Of a DNA stretch of 64,000 nt, positions 21,880 through 32,954 are shown piece by piece. The position numbers and the translations under genes were made by a program. Location: the NCBI GenBank assembly GCA_905116865.2, contig CAJHNH020004646.1, positions 526,746 through 590,745 on the forward strand. Reading direction: 5' to 3'. Below the pieces are notes generated by a model. That model saw only the letters and a program-made list of their open reading frames with translations. It was not told the origin of the DNA and did not search any database. Origin of the DNA: Candidula unifasciata (lineage: Eukaryota; Mollusca; Gastropoda; Stylommatophora; Geomitridae). Each line of letters opens with the position of its first letter. Positions within the stretch are counted from its first letter, which is position 1.

Positions 21880-22170
21880 TGGCGAGTGGCATGTTGCCCG
21901 AGTACTTATAGCGCCTTATACGATTAAATGCATGTGCAACTACTGGTCTGTTGGAACTGTTGCCTCCATTGATGATGAGCTGCATTTTTAGTGTAGGTCT
22001 GTTTGTATTGGCACGTCTGGAGGCTGCTTTATGCATTTATGCACACATCTTGTGTTAAATTTGCTAAGACTGCAGTCTGCGTCAATTTCTTTTCAGCACA
22101 AAAACAGATCAGCAATAGGGCAACTATGAGGTGACCCGTGTGCGGCGAGGCGTTCAGACTACAGCTGTAG
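21880..22170. repeat. repeat family J, second copy
   Basis: Parallels 17235-17520. The minus-strand frame MHKAASRRANTNRPTLKMQL is open over 64 codons and partly conserved with the other copy. Confidence 0.55.
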
Positions 22171-22241
22171 TTGTGGCTTACACTTTGCATTGATAATACA
22201 ACAATGCATTATTCTACTATCTATTAGTAAATGTATGTATT

Positions 22242-22415
22242 TCGGGAGCCGTCGTGGTGTAGCGGTCGGATGCTTGCCTGCGGACCGGAAGGTTACAGGT
22301 TCAGGTTCTGACGTTACCGGAGATTTTTCAAACACGACCTCGGCTTCCAGATCAACCCAAACTTGAGTGGCTACCAGGTGGTGTCTGAAGACTTGGAAAG
22401 GGTCCTTTATTTTTA
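22242..22415 (+). repeat. tRNA-derived SINE family B1, internally shortened
   Basis: Box A tggtgtagcgg at 22254 and box B caggttcaggttctg near 22297. Body cgacctcggcttccagatca. It ends tggaaagggtcctttatttt, as in other B copies, but about 100 bases of the middle are missing. Confidence 0.8.
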
Positions 22416-22502
22416 CTTGCTTATTTACTTCATCTATTCCTGTTTTTGAGTATTACATTGTCGATTCATGTCATGTGCTGATGAAGGTTTTCTAGCCACA
22501 AC

Positions 22503-23725
22503 TTGTATGTGCCGTTTGTGATAAATGATGTGAAGCTGACTAATACTACTTCTTCGATTTTAAATGTTTCTAAAAAAAATCGTAACCATCCTAATAGACA
22601 TCTTGTAGAAAACTGGGAATACAAACAAATAATAAAGCACAAATCGGTTTTACACTGTGTAAATGAAATTCAGGACAGATACCACCTCCCAGAAAGACGT
22701 CAAGGAATTCAGAATGTTGCAAGAAACCTGCCACCACATGCTCGCTTTAAAGCTCCAGAAGTCCGAATTAAATTGGTAGGCGAGGAAACCAAACAGTCCG
22801 ACCCAATCGCTCTTATGAACTCATCACTAAAGAATGGATACATGTCTATACTGATGGATCAGCATTTAAAGCTACCATTAAAGCAGGTTACGGAATCTAC
22901 ATAGGTTATGCCGATAGATCTGTTGAAGAGATTTTTGATGCATGCAGGGAATTCTGTTCAAATTATGAAGCTGAAATAATTGCACTGGAAACAGCAGTAT
23001 ACCACCTAAAGACTGTAATGGATGTTTACCCTTCAAAGGTCCAAAATATTGTCATCTTCACAGGTTCAATGTCTGCCCTTCAAGCTCTGGAGGGCAGTGA
23101 ACGCTGCAGAACTGACATAGCCAAGATAATCCTGGATGCTGATCAGCTTATTACCTCATACAACATCAGAATAGTGATGCAGTGGATTCCAGGTCACTCC
23201 GGCACACCAGGTAATTATCAGAGCTGACATATTGGCAAAGGAAGGAGCAACACAAGAACAACCACCTACAGCGACAACCCTCCAGACAGCAAAAACACTT
23301 ATAAGAGCTATAAACAAAGAGATTTGGTTGAACAGATGGGCCATGGGAGACACTGGAAGAGAGGTTTATAGACATATGGCTGGCCCTGATCCTAATGACA
23401 GCATTAACCATCTAAGGGACCAGGCCACCATCTTCAGACTTAGAACGCAACATACTCCACTCAATGGACATCTAAACAGAATACAGCCACAACACTCCCC
23501 AGAGTGCCAGCTTTGAAACTACCCCTACGAAACTGTTGAACACCATCTCTTTGAGTGCCCAAAACTCAGTGAGACAAGAAGAACGCTACTCCCTCCAAGA
23601 CCAGACAAGTGGAACACCTTGTACGGAGGAAAAGAACAGCTTGTGAAAACATGCAAATTCCACTACATGGCATTGGGCCAAAGGGCGAAAGCTCATGCGC
23701 CGCTGGATAGATAACAACAACAACA
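22503..23725 (+). pseudogene. I-like LINE: RT tail, RNase H, C-terminal domain, AAC tail
   Basis: Largest LINE relic here. 22503-22800 gives a frame with HLVENWEYKQIIKHKS and LPPHARFKAPEVRIKL (RT-RNase H linker). RNase H spans about 22825-23240: VYTDGSAFKA, GYGIYIGY, NYEAEIIALETAVYHLK, IVIFTGSMSALQALEG and VMQWIPGHSGTPGN. The first Asp and the Glu are present, the third acidic residue is Gly (FTGS for FTDS), and a frameshift follows PGN. The next frame (23232-23516) gives AKEGATQEQPP, RHMAGPDPNDSINHLRDQA and FRLRTQHTPLNGHLNRI; the zinc-knuckle-like end continues as VEHHLFECPKLSETRRTLLP to HAPLDR. It ends in AAC units (23706-23723). A truncated sister copy is at 27098-27270. Inactive. Confidence 0.88.
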
Positions 23726-24144
23726 ACAAATGTTTCTATGATATTGGTACTATATTTGCCACACAGTGTTTTGTGAACAATTCCTCCCCACTTGACTATC
23801 ATACAGTAGTACATCATGTGTATTAGATTCTTAAAAAAAAAAAAAAAACTAAAAACCCCCCGAAAAATCGCAAATGTGAAAATTACGGAGCAAAATGATC
23901 GATTTTTTTTTCCGAAAATGGATGCTGCTGTCTTTAGCATGGTCTGTTTTCTGCATCTCAACGAGAATCGACCCGCGTAGATGGGTAATTGCTGCTTCAC
24001 CTCAGTGTCTGTTGGGAAACGTTGCGATATCAGAATTCTCATCTCGTAGCGTTGGCTTCTCAGAGGGTCTTATCCCGATACGATAAATGTTCTTGAATAT
24101 CTAAATGGGGCTGATAATATATTTAGGTACGCTCACATGTTTGA
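23726..24144. other. unannotated sequence
   Basis: Only a 15-A run near 23834 and T-rich stretches. No gene or repeat recognised. Confidence 0.5.
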
Positions 24145-24406
24145 GGCGGCGTCTGTAGCTTAAGCGTTTCGAGTCTAACTCCTAATTCCAACACACCGCC
24201 ATCGAAACCCACTGTTGGCTGCGTGGATTTTCACCATGGTATGGGGCGTTGCAGGTCGACCCAGCCTAAAATGGCTACCAGGATGTAAAGACGACCGGTG
24301 TAATGCTGACCACATTACCCAAATTGTGCCGATTGGTATGTAAAAATAGGGTGCTCTTCCCATATGCTAGATGCGCCTAACGGCGGAAAAAAGGGATCAT
24401 TACTTT
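24145..24406 (+). repeat. tRNA-derived SINE family B2
   Basis: Head gcgtctgtagcttaagcgtt with box B catcgaaaccc. Body gcaggtcgacccagcctaaa, ccaggatgtaaagacgaccg and ccgattggtatg. 3' end gatgcgcctaacggcg. Confidence 0.85.
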
Positions 24407-24436
24407 CACATGTTTGAAGTCAGTATATGTATTTTG

Positions 24437-24667
24437 TAGGCTCTGTGGCTAAGTCGATGCGAACGCTTCGTAATGCCGGGATGCCGGGTTGGATCCCAGC
24501 TGCAGGTCATGCGCCTTGCGTTGGTTTCGACAGTGGTATCAAGAAAACCCGCCGTTCAGAAGGCAATGGCAAACTACTGGACGTAAATTTGCCTTAAAAA
24601 AGCACACAACAGCCAGGGGTTGTTGGGTTTGGTTCTGCAACGTCCTGTAAAGGATACGCAACTAACA
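24437..24667 (+). repeat. tRNA-derived SINE family D, full length
   Basis: Box A tggctaagtcg and box B gggttggatccc (one change). Body through ctgcaacgtcctgtaaagga and tacgcaactaac. Very similar to the 17821 and 61692 copies. Confidence 0.9.
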
Positions 24668-24892
24668 TAACATGTGTATTTCAAAATCCTAAAGGAAATG
24701 TACCAGAGGTGTATGTGAGAGAGGAGCAGTCAGGGAAAGACTATCCTCGCGGCGCTCTGGAAGATCCACAGTTGGGTGTTCCACAAGTCTCTTTACCAGC
24801 CCCCCACGCATTAAATGACTCACTTGGCTCTTTCTGAGTTGATTAACCAATTGTCGTATGTCCTTACTTTATGATTAGTGTGCTGCAAGTGG
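24668..24892. other. unannotated sequence
   Basis: Short spacer between two SINE D copies, with no recognised feature. Confidence 0.5.
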
Positions 24893-25123
24893 GTCGGCTC
24901 TATGGCTTAGGCGTTGAGAACGAGCTTCGTAATGCAGTGGTGTTGGGTTCGATCCCAGCTGCGAACGATTTGTCTTGCGTTGGTTTAGACAGTGGTACCG
25001 AGGGCTATCCATTCATAAGGCATTGGCAAAGTACTGAACGTTGAATTTGCCTAGACAAACCACAACAGCTAAAAAATAATGGGGTCGGTTCTGCAACGTC
25101 CTGCAAAGGATACGCAACTAACT
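24893..25123 (+). repeat. tRNA-derived SINE family D, full length
   Basis: Head gtcggctctatggcttaggc, box B gggttcgatccc, and the same body and 3' end as its neighbour 220 bp upstream. Direct orientation. Confidence 0.9.
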
Positions 25124-25213
25124 TTACTGCTATTGAAAGAACTGGAGGCAGGAGGAGCACATATGTGCATGCCCGTTGTGCTATGATGTGGAACATTTAC
25201 AAATATAATAACA

Positions 25214-25234
25214 GGTTTGAGGTTTGAGGTTTGA
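25214..25234. repeat. 7-bp tandem repeat, three units
   Basis: Three copies of ggtttga in a row. Confidence 0.8.
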
Positions 25235-25239
25235 ACAAC

Positions 25240-25615
25240 TGATTAACATCACGGCACACGGGCAGTAACCCACAAGTGCTCCGTTCTTTCTTCTAACTCG
25301 TCCGAGTCCGAAAAAGCTCTGCACAGTGCACAGACTCTGTAGCACTGGTGAGGATCCTGAAATACTTTGGGTAGATTTGTAACAAAAAATTTTGCCCGGA
25401 GAGCGCCGTTAGGCTACTCTTTTTGATTTCCAACTGCCAAGGAATTTTTTACGTGTGAAACAATGCACACGGGCGTCCGATCTCACTACCCAGAGACCAG
25501 GTGGAATTACTAGAAGCTCAAGTCCAGATGAAAAAATCCCAACCCTTACCGGGGATTAAACACTTAAGCCGCAGCAGTCGAGGCGGACACCATGCCTCGA
25601 GACCACACAGCTCCC
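25240..25615 (-). repeat. tRNA-derived SINE family F
   Basis: About 370 bp. Minus-strand head at the right: gtgtggtctcgaggcatggt, gtccgcctcgactgc. Box B-like gtgtttaatcccc. Body contains cggacgcccgtgtgcattgt and agagtagcctaacggcgctc. 3' end tacctgcccgtgtgccgtg-like. It matches 53683-54028 in order and orientation. Confidence 0.8.
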
Positions 25616-25847
25616 CTAAAATATAATGAGAAAACCAGAAAAATACGAAATCCTCACATAAAGAAAACTACCGTTTTCCTGTTGTAAATTTAAATCACGC
25701 AGACACAAACTATACAGGGAGCAATTTATTGTCTGACATATATCGCTGTATTCGGTCGGTTGCATTAGTGTAGAGTGTAGAGTTAAACCAACAACATATA
25801 ATGCACAAGAGAAAAATAAATAAATTTTCAAGAAATCATATTGTCAT
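25616..25847. other. unannotated sequence
   Basis: No feature recognised. Confidence 0.5.
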
Positions 25848-26520
25848 GGTCCTGGGGTAGGAGCCTGTCCTACTACTAGGCGCGTCCACCAGGTGGCGGA
25901 TAGTGGAAAGGCCTCTAGATATAGAGTTTAGCCACGAATATGTTGAATAAGTGGCCGTGGACCAAAACAGGTGATGGTAAATAAGAGGAGGCAAGTTAGT
26001 TGGTGGGACAGCTAACTCTATAAAATACCTCAAAACTCTACGACATGGCCATCGGCGGATAAGAGGCGCCATAACCTCTTCCCCCCCCCCCCCCCCCCCC
26101 CGCTGCCTTGCTGGGCTATTGGACAAAGGCTATTGGAGTCAAACCATATACAAAACGGCGGAAGTCAAGGGGAAACCACCGCTGTATTATGCCTAGTCAA
26201 ACATGGGTAAGAAAATTACGAATTTAGATAACGACGTGAATGGGGATTCCAGTGGAATCACCTCGTCCGGTAGGGAGCATCATGTTCTACGGGTGATACC
26301 CGACCGTCATCCAGCTACTATGAGAAGAGGGAAAATAATTGTGACCACTTGAAAGATCTGTAGAAGGAGGGATAGAGGAAGACAACGAGAGAGGATTCTT
26401 GACAGTCTTGTTGCATGGCATGGAAGTGTGTCGGCACACGAACTGATACATGCTGTAGGAGATCGTGGATTATGGAGAGGCATGATCGCCCAGTCGGCAA
26501 GGCACCTGATGATGATAATG
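25848..26520 (+). pseudogene. internally deleted LINE (5' region joined to 3' end, element M)
   Basis: 25848-26200 is a GC-balanced leader (aggcgcgtccaccaggtggc near 25878, a C run at 26082-26101), followed by a frame starting MGKKITNLDNDVNGDSSGIT, then SSGREHHVLRV at about 26285. That last motif resembles what I would expect just before the GTWNVRT start of an EN domain. No endonuclease or RT follows. Instead, at 26322 a second frame gives GRQRERILDSLVAWHGSVSA, HELIHAVGDRGLWRGMIAQS and ARHLMMM, the LINE C-terminus, with a TGATGATGATAATG end. The copy therefore seems to have lost everything between. The 5' assignment is from memory of the family and less certain than the 3' one. Confidence 0.55.
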
Positions 26521-27097
26521 ATTCTCACAGTACGCTGTACGCCGTTCTGCGTGAACTACTAGATAGCCGTTGGGAAACACGTTCAAAAATTAGAAGAAAC
26601 ACCTGGACACACGAAAGACCTAAAGATACAGACTTGTCAGTGGATACAACTGCAAATACTGCTCTAGGGACAATAATTGGCCAGCCAATTAGCTCGCCGG
26701 TAGACGACTTTGTCCCCGGTTATGACCGTATTTAGGTCCGTCTCGTTCGATCACATCAACAGGATATCAGATTCAGGACTCTTGATAACGTGCAATGCTA
26801 AGCGATTTTATCTGGCTCCCATAACATAGTCACAATTATAACCTAAAGCTCCCCCTTTGTGGATGCTGGTTGAATGTGACGACCCCCCCCCCCCCCACCC
26901 CTAGCAAAGCACCTACCCTCCTGGAAACAAAGGTTATTGAACTTTCGAACATGCAGATATAGCCTGCGCTGAGATGTTCATCATCCTTTAGCGAGACGCT
27001 GTCGGTTTTGATAATAACAGGTTCGAATCACCAGTGGCCCACATCGCTTATGTTTTAGTTTTTGTGTGTTGCTTTTTAGTGTTAATATACTTCTGGA
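26521..27097. other. unannotated sequence
   Basis: C-rich run at about 26882-26897. A box B-like aggttcgaatcac occurs near 27011 without a convincing box A. Otherwise nothing recognised. Confidence 0.45.
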
Positions 27098-27270
27098 AGA
27101 GAAAACTCAGCGAGACTAGAAGAATGCTACTCCCTCCTAGAGCAGACAAGTGAAACACCTTGTACGGAGGAAAAGAACAGCTTGTGAAAACATGCAAATT
27201 CCATTACATGGCATTGGGCCAACGGGCGATCGCTCATGCGCCCCTTGATCAATAACAACAACAACAACTT
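27098..27270 (+). pseudogene. second 3' end of the I-like LINE with AAC tail
   Basis: Nearly identical to 23560-23725: KLSETRRMLLPPRADK, stop, NTLYGGKEQLVKTCKFHYMA, LGQRAIAHAPLDQ, then (AAC)5. Strong 5' truncation to about 170 bp and the same tail define the true 3' end of this LINE family. Confidence 0.88.
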
Positions 27271-27528
27271 CTGGGAGAGTAAAACAGTAGCCATTTGGGT
27301 GCAAGGTCCTAGGTTCAGGTCCTCAAGGAGCCGGACATCTTTCAAAAACGACTTTGGGTCCCAGGTCGATCGAGGCATCAATGGTTGCCAGGTAAAGTTC
27401 TGGGAAGTAAATGCGGCCAGCGTGGTGCTGACTATTAACACCCACTGAGTGTCGATTAGTCTATAAAATATAAGTCTAACTCTATAGGCTCATTGTATTT
27501 GAAGGCGTGGACAAGGGACCTTTACCTA
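27271..27528 (+). repeat. tRNA-derived SINE family B1
   Basis: Decayed head, box B ctaggttcaggtcct, body tgggtcccaggtcgatcgag, agttctgggaagtaaatgcg and ttagtctataaaatataagt. 3' end gaaggcgtggacaagggacc. Confidence 0.8.
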
Positions 27529-27540
27529 GCTTTACTGCCC

Positions 27541-27770
27541 GGCTGCCTGGCGTAGTTGGCTAAACCGGATTGCGCGGTGACCGTGTGATGAATTCCTTGT
27601 GGTCCGGGTTCACTCCCGGGGGTAGACAGAAAAGCCAAATTTCTCCCAGATTTACCGTATTTACAATGGAATAGAGGCCGAAAGGTTGCGATATCCATAA
27701 TACCGAGCCTAGGGGTTAACAACTCAAGGATCCTGGATACTAAAACAAACAAACAAACAAACAAACAACC
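27541..27770 (+). repeat. tRNA-derived SINE family G, full length, AAAC tail
   Basis: Box A tggcgtagttgg and box B gggttcactcccg. Body tctcccagatttaccgtatt and gaaaggttgcgatatccata. Ends in (AAAC)n at 27741-27768. This copy best defines the family. Confidence 0.9.
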
Positions 27771-28018
27771 AAACCTAGCTTGACTAACATGTGGGTGTGG
27801 GTGGTGTGGATGAGGGAGAGACAAGAGGCAGATACGAAATCTTCATGTATTAAATGTAGAGCAGGAGGAAGAAAGGGAAAGGTCAGAGACGGTAGAACAC
27901 AGGTAGCCCTGGATAGAGAAGGATATAAGCAATACACAGGTGACTAGGGGAAAAATATGACACGAAAGGGGTAGAGTGAAAAAGAGAATCAGTTGTGTGT
28001 GTGTGTGTGTGTGTGTTT

Positions 28019-28059
<41 letters not shown>

Positions 28060-28484
28060 AGTATAGCAAAATAAGTTTTATTTTTATTTCTGGATGGGCA
28101 TGGCTCTACGTCATTATTTACTCCGTCAAGTCTTTTACACCTGATCGCACTATGATTCCTGAGTATGTCTGTCTATGTATGTGAATGTGTGTGTATTTGT
28201 GCAAGCATATATGTATTATGTGCATGCCTGCAATGTAAGTATTAGTATATATGACAGAAGAGAGAAAAAAGAAAGAGAGGGGTATACATAAAATGAATTT
28301 AGCAAGATAGAAAACATAGAAAGGTATAAATGTGAGTGAGAGAAAGAGACGAGTAAGATAAAATGTGTGAGAAATAGACATACACACAAACATGCACACA
28401 AACACAAACCCACGGACGCACTCACATACATATATATATATACAAATACATTCATACAAATAGACTGGTGGAGGGACCGACGGA
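27771..28484. other. unannotated sequence with GT, GA and CA tracts
   Basis: (GT)n at 27994-28017, (GA)n at 28020-28050 followed by nine G, and CA/TA-rich sequence at 28380-28450. No coding or mobile element recognised. Confidence 0.6.
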
Positions 28485-28705
<221 letters not shown>

Positions 28706-28914
28706 GACCTCGCCTGTCATAAAATGACACTGTAAAGAAAGTAGAATGTTTCCTTTCCCGCCTCCAGAATCATTATTTGATCCAAGACTGGTATTATAGA
28801 CCAATCACTCGCTAGACGATGTGTCAATGCCACCAGTGCCACAATTACTTACTTCGACATTTCGTGTTATCAATTTTATGATGGGAGTCGCGTTAACCTA
28901 TTGATTAGATTCTT
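28706..28914. other. unannotated sequence
   Basis: No feature recognised. Confidence 0.5.
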
Positions 28915-29090
28915 AGCTGTCGGCCAGAAGGTCTTATTTCAAATCAGCAGAGGAATAGATTTAAAAAAAAAAAAAAAGCTGCCCTGGTTACCTGGTCGAC
29001 TAAATCTGATTGATAACGAAACCGGCATAAGTGCTGGGAGGTAAAGGTGACTGGCGTGATGCAAGTATTGACTGGTCAAAACAACTATGT
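28915..29090 (+). repeat. degenerate SINE family B
   Basis: Remnant order matches B1: aaggtcttatttcaaatcag (box B region), an A-run, ccctggttacctggtcgact, then gctgggaggtaaaggtgact and gatgcaagtattgac. Confidence 0.5.
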
Positions 29091-29104
29091 TATTTTGTGT
29101 TACG

Positions 29105-29330
29105 AAGCCGCCATTGTATAGTAGCTAGGAAGTCGCCTGAGGGTCTCAATATGGAGACTTTTTCCCCCTCATAAAATGACCTTGGCTTCCACGTCCATCT
29201 AGCCTTATATAGGATCCAATTAACGTCTGTAGATGTAAAGGCCAAATCACCCACTGTGTGGATTGCTCAATAAAATATAGACACGCCTCATGCCGTGGAT
29301 AAAGGTCTCTTATTTTGCCTTACACTGTCA
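29105..29330 (+). repeat. degenerate SINE family B
   Basis: Head gaagccgccattgtatagta, body aatgaccttggcttccacgt, ccatctagccttatatagga, and end gtggataaaggtctcttatt. The order fits B1 with heavy substitution. Confidence 0.5.
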
Positions 29331-29852
29331 TATTAGGTTATGCCAATCAACCTTACCGAACATTAGGCATTCCCATACCTGCTCAGTCCTCAGATGCAGC
29401 AGCCACCAATAAGCACCTCTTTAGATTTTTCACATAAGGAGCTGGTTATAATAGCTTATATCTTGGCTAGAAGACGAATGATGCTTCACCAAACAGTATT
29501 CCAAGATCACTCAGTGGCCACAGTCCGCCAGCCTAGTCCGTATCATGTTGATGATTGCAGCACTGTCCTTACCTCTTCCCGCATGAAATAGTGCTTCACC
29601 TGCCGACCGGTCCGCTCGTTCGTTACTTTTTACTCTAGCATGTTTGGGTGTGTATATCCTGGTGATGAAGCTTAAGTGCGCCTTCCAAATACTTTCTACA
29701 TCGTATTGTTTTTTTCGAAATGACTTCCACTAAGATACGATCACTGTATGTATGACTGCTTGTTCTGTTGCCCATGTGAATGCTCTAGAAAACGGAGATT
29801 ATTTTCATTGTCATGCTCTGATTAAAATAATTAGGTTTGCTATCAAATATAG
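29331..29852. other. unannotated sequence
   Basis: No recognised gene or repeat. Confidence 0.5.
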
Positions 29853-30092
29853 TGAGCCAAAATGGGCCAGCGCCTAGACGCTGGTTGCGGATCTGAAGGT
29901 CCTGGGTTCAAATTCGTGCCGGAATATTTAAACATAACCTTGGTCCCCCCTGTCGATCCAGCCTTAAATGGGTAAAAGGGAAGTTCTGGGAAGCAAAGCG
30001 GCCGGTTTGATGTTGACCACATCACTAATTTAAGGTCTATAAGGAATTATTGGTCTAGCCTCATATGCCTGATGCGCCACTGACGTAAAAAT
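29853..30092 (+). repeat. tRNA-derived SINE family B1
   Basis: Head tgggccagcgcctagacgct, box B cctgggttcaaattcg. Body gatccagccttaaatgggta and gttctgggaagcaaagcggc. 3' end tctagcctcatatgcctgat. The 5' and 3' ends are both present. Confidence 0.82.
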
Positions 30093-30180
30093 CATGTGGG
30101 ACAAGTTTTTTCCACAACTAACGTGTACAATTGGCTGTGATTATCAGTTGGTGCATGAAAGCAAAGTAAAAAAAAGTATA

Positions 30181-30448
30181 GGACCATTCTCCACGCCTTT
30201 AGGCGTATATGGCATATAGGGCTAAACCTGTGTTTCATAGACCAATCGGTACAAGATGGATAATGTGATCAGCATCACGTCGGCCGCCTTTACTTCCCGG
30301 GACTGCACCCGGTACCCACTCAAGGCTAGGTCGACCTGGGAGCCAAGGCCATTTTTGAAAAAAAAAAAGTCCGGCTCCGTCAGGGAGCGAACCCACGACA
30401 CTCCGATCCGCGGCGAGCGTCCAGACGCTCTGTCACGGCTACTCCCAC
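30181..30448 (-). repeat. tRNA-derived SINE family B1, full length
   Basis: 3' end at the left (ccacgcctttaggcgtatat). Body acttcccgggactgcacccg and aggctaggtcgacctgggag. An A-run at about 30358. Box B gtgggttcgctccc and head gggagtagccgtgacagagc at the right, on minus. It faces the preceding B1 copy tail to tail. Confidence 0.88.
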
Positions 30449-32048
30449 TAAGGCTATGAACAGTAGAAAATTCATGTCGACTTCTAGAACGAACGGCACG
30501 CAAAGATGAAGACTGCTGCAAAAAGACGCGGAAAAGATTAAGACTGCTGACGCACGGTAAACACAGTTCATAAGAGGCGCAAAGCGCGCAGTTTTGCGAT
30601 GAGCTCTAGAAAAGGGACAAACCCCTCCAACCTTATCACTCTGGAAATTATTTAAATGTCTCCCGCGATGTCATTGTGACGTCATGGGGTACGAAAACAA
30701 TATAGTACCCTTATGTCTAAACACGCCCACACTACCTTGGCAAATACCTATGTGACTCTTACCACCTGCGATCTCTGGGTTAATGCGACCCAATCCATGC
30801 GAGGGGAAAAAATGAAGTCACGCTTCTTCTTTTTTTCAGCAAAGCACCTACCTACCGGTGCACCACGACGTAAAGAACATCAAGTATACTTAACGTTTAG
30901 GCTGGGCGGACACGGGCATGCCAAGTCAGGGGGGAAAAAATTGTCCACTCAAAAGCAATCCAGGCGCAGGACCACCGGGCGGATTGGTAAGCTAGTTAGC
31001 CATTTAGCTAACACGACCCTCTAGCAGGACTCAATGATTCAGTAAATATTATACGTCCGCACAAATTTACAAGACTCCCTAGCAGATATAATCTTTCGGT
31101 AAAACGGTATATGTCTGCATAAGCTGGCGCTTTCCTGTCTCGCAATTCGACAACGTTGTCGAAACTTTCAGCTAACTATTCAAACAATCACTAAATAAAA
31201 CAGCACTCAAGAGAATACATTTGCCAACCCAGTTTCAAGAGAATGAATAAATGAATGACAAAATAAATGGACACAACTGCACTCGGTACATTCCCACTCG
31301 GGCTCTGTCTCCTTGCCAACTAACAAATAATACCTAACGCAAAAGTCATTCCTTTGATACATATAAACACTTTTTAGTTGCCTATCCTTCACAAGATTTT
31401 TCAAACTATCCCCAGCATCTGCCAAATGTTTTACTAAACAATTTCACGTTTAATATGGTGACATTAAACAAATTCCTGTGGAAAATTATGAAATCAAAGT
31501 TGGATAAATGAATTAAAAGGGATGAAAAAAGATACATATATAGGCTAACATTAGTATCAACAGTCATAAGACAGAGAAGATAGCGCGAAATTGAACACAT
31601 CTAAGAACAAATTAACAGAGGATCACCAAATAGTAGGGTCAACGTAATATCTGAAACTGAAAACGGAAAATCCCGTTATTATTTTGAGCCGAAAACGGGA
31701 CCTCTCAAGCAAGTCAAATCAAACACAGACATCCTTTTTTTTTAGGTCACCGGGCTGAAAATGGTTAATTACATTAAACCCGAAATATCGTCACAAAGAA
31801 ATAAAACAAAGCGACATGCTCTTTGACTGCTCTGTGGGTGGGGGGGGGGGGGGGGGGGGGGCATACTACAAATACAAACGCTTATTAACACATTTCAAGC
31901 AATAAATTATCTAAAACTATGAAATCAAATGTGGTCAACAAACATAGCTGTAAGTATATGTTCTATTCTTTAGCTCATTCCTAGATAAGTTTGTAAAACG
32001 GGACAATCTGTCACGCCTGAAAAACAGGACTATCCAGATGAAAAGGTG
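30449..32048. other. unannotated sequence, about 1.6 kb
   Basis: Single-copy-looking DNA. A 22-G tract lies at 31840-31861. The 103-codon plus-strand frame at 30713 matches nothing I know and sits in sequence without splice or promoter context. Confidence 0.45.
31840..31861. repeat. poly-G tract (22 G, with one leading T break)
   Basis: Uninterrupted G from 31840 to 31861. Confidence 0.9.
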
Positions 32049-32193
32049 TTAACTCTTTGACTCCCAGGGTTTTAACATCAGAGGCCCAAGGGGTAGTCAA
32101 GAAAGACCTAAAATCGGCTCATCTTACGTTCTCTGGGATTCTAGGTAGAAACCTATGAACGCATCATGCGTTCCTTGGGACTGAAAGAGTTAA
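32049..32193. mobile_element. piggyBac-like MITE with TTAA ends
   Basis: 145 bp bounded by TTAA at 32049-32052 and 32190-32193. Inner ends are ctctttgactcccaggg on the left and, in reverse complement, ctctttcagtcccaagg on the right, an imperfect terminal inverted repeat of about 17 bp. A TTAA target and CTCTTT/CCCTTT-type ends are the hallmark of piggyBac-related nonautonomous elements. No coding capacity. Confidence 0.7.
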
Positions 32194-32214
32194 AAAGCAC
32201 CCTACCAGACACTG

Positions 32215-32402
32215 CGATTTGAAATTGAGGAGTTCATGAAAAGAGGACGCCAAAAAGAAACCAAAAAGAGAATGTTGATACAAGAAGCGAGAAATGTTGG
32301 ACTGGATCCCGACTATGATATCGAATTGATTACACAGGACAGAAATGAATGGAGATATAGACTGGGATCCTTATGGGACATATTATGGGGCGAAAGACAG
32401 TG
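32215..32402 (+). pseudogene. probable LINE 3'-end fragment
   Basis: An open stretch reads FEIEEFMKRGRQKETKKRML, QEARNVGLDPDYDIELIT and QDRNEWRYRLGSLWD. The x-Q-D-R-x-x-W-R motif closes many EN-RT LINE proteins. It lies 22 bp after the MITE. Its family is unclear. Confidence 0.4.
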
Positions 32403-32954
32403 AATAAATTATGCTGTTGCTATTCAATGGCCGCCTATCCATACCTTTGTTAAAATCTGCGCAAAGCTTTCATAGTCGTCTAATTGCCTGCAGTTAAAAG
32501 GAAACGGGTATTTCGCAATTACAGATCTCATTCGCAACGCTAGAATCACTGATCCGGATCCCCTCAAACAAACACCGACTTTTCGCAGTTTTGTTTGAAG
32601 CCCTGATGAATCCCAGTGCTGTGTAGCCTTGAGGGTACACTCTAGATAATGCGAACATAAACAACAATTTGAAATAAGCGATTTGAAAGTCGGTATGTTG
32701 TTTATGTCACAACAGATTACCAATTATATGTTAGAAATGTCAATGAAGATATTAAGTAAGATTAATTACTGTCGAACGGCCCGAGAAACACCGATGGCTA
32801 TGTTAACGTTGTAGCAATGCCACAGCACTCAATTACTGGTGCAATAGGGATTACTGCAGACAAGCAAATTCCCATCCTGAGTGTAGTCACTCCCGTTTTT
32901 ATCATTGGGAGGGGGAGGAGGGGGGAAGAAAGGGGAGGGGGGTAGGGGTAAGTT
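32403..32954. other. unannotated sequence
   Basis: No recognised feature except G-rich bases at 32908-32945. Confidence 0.5.

Noticed and set aside
25836..26126. 96-codon minus-strand frame
   Set aside because: Crosses a poly-C run and lies antisense to the presumed LINE leader; no recognisable motif.
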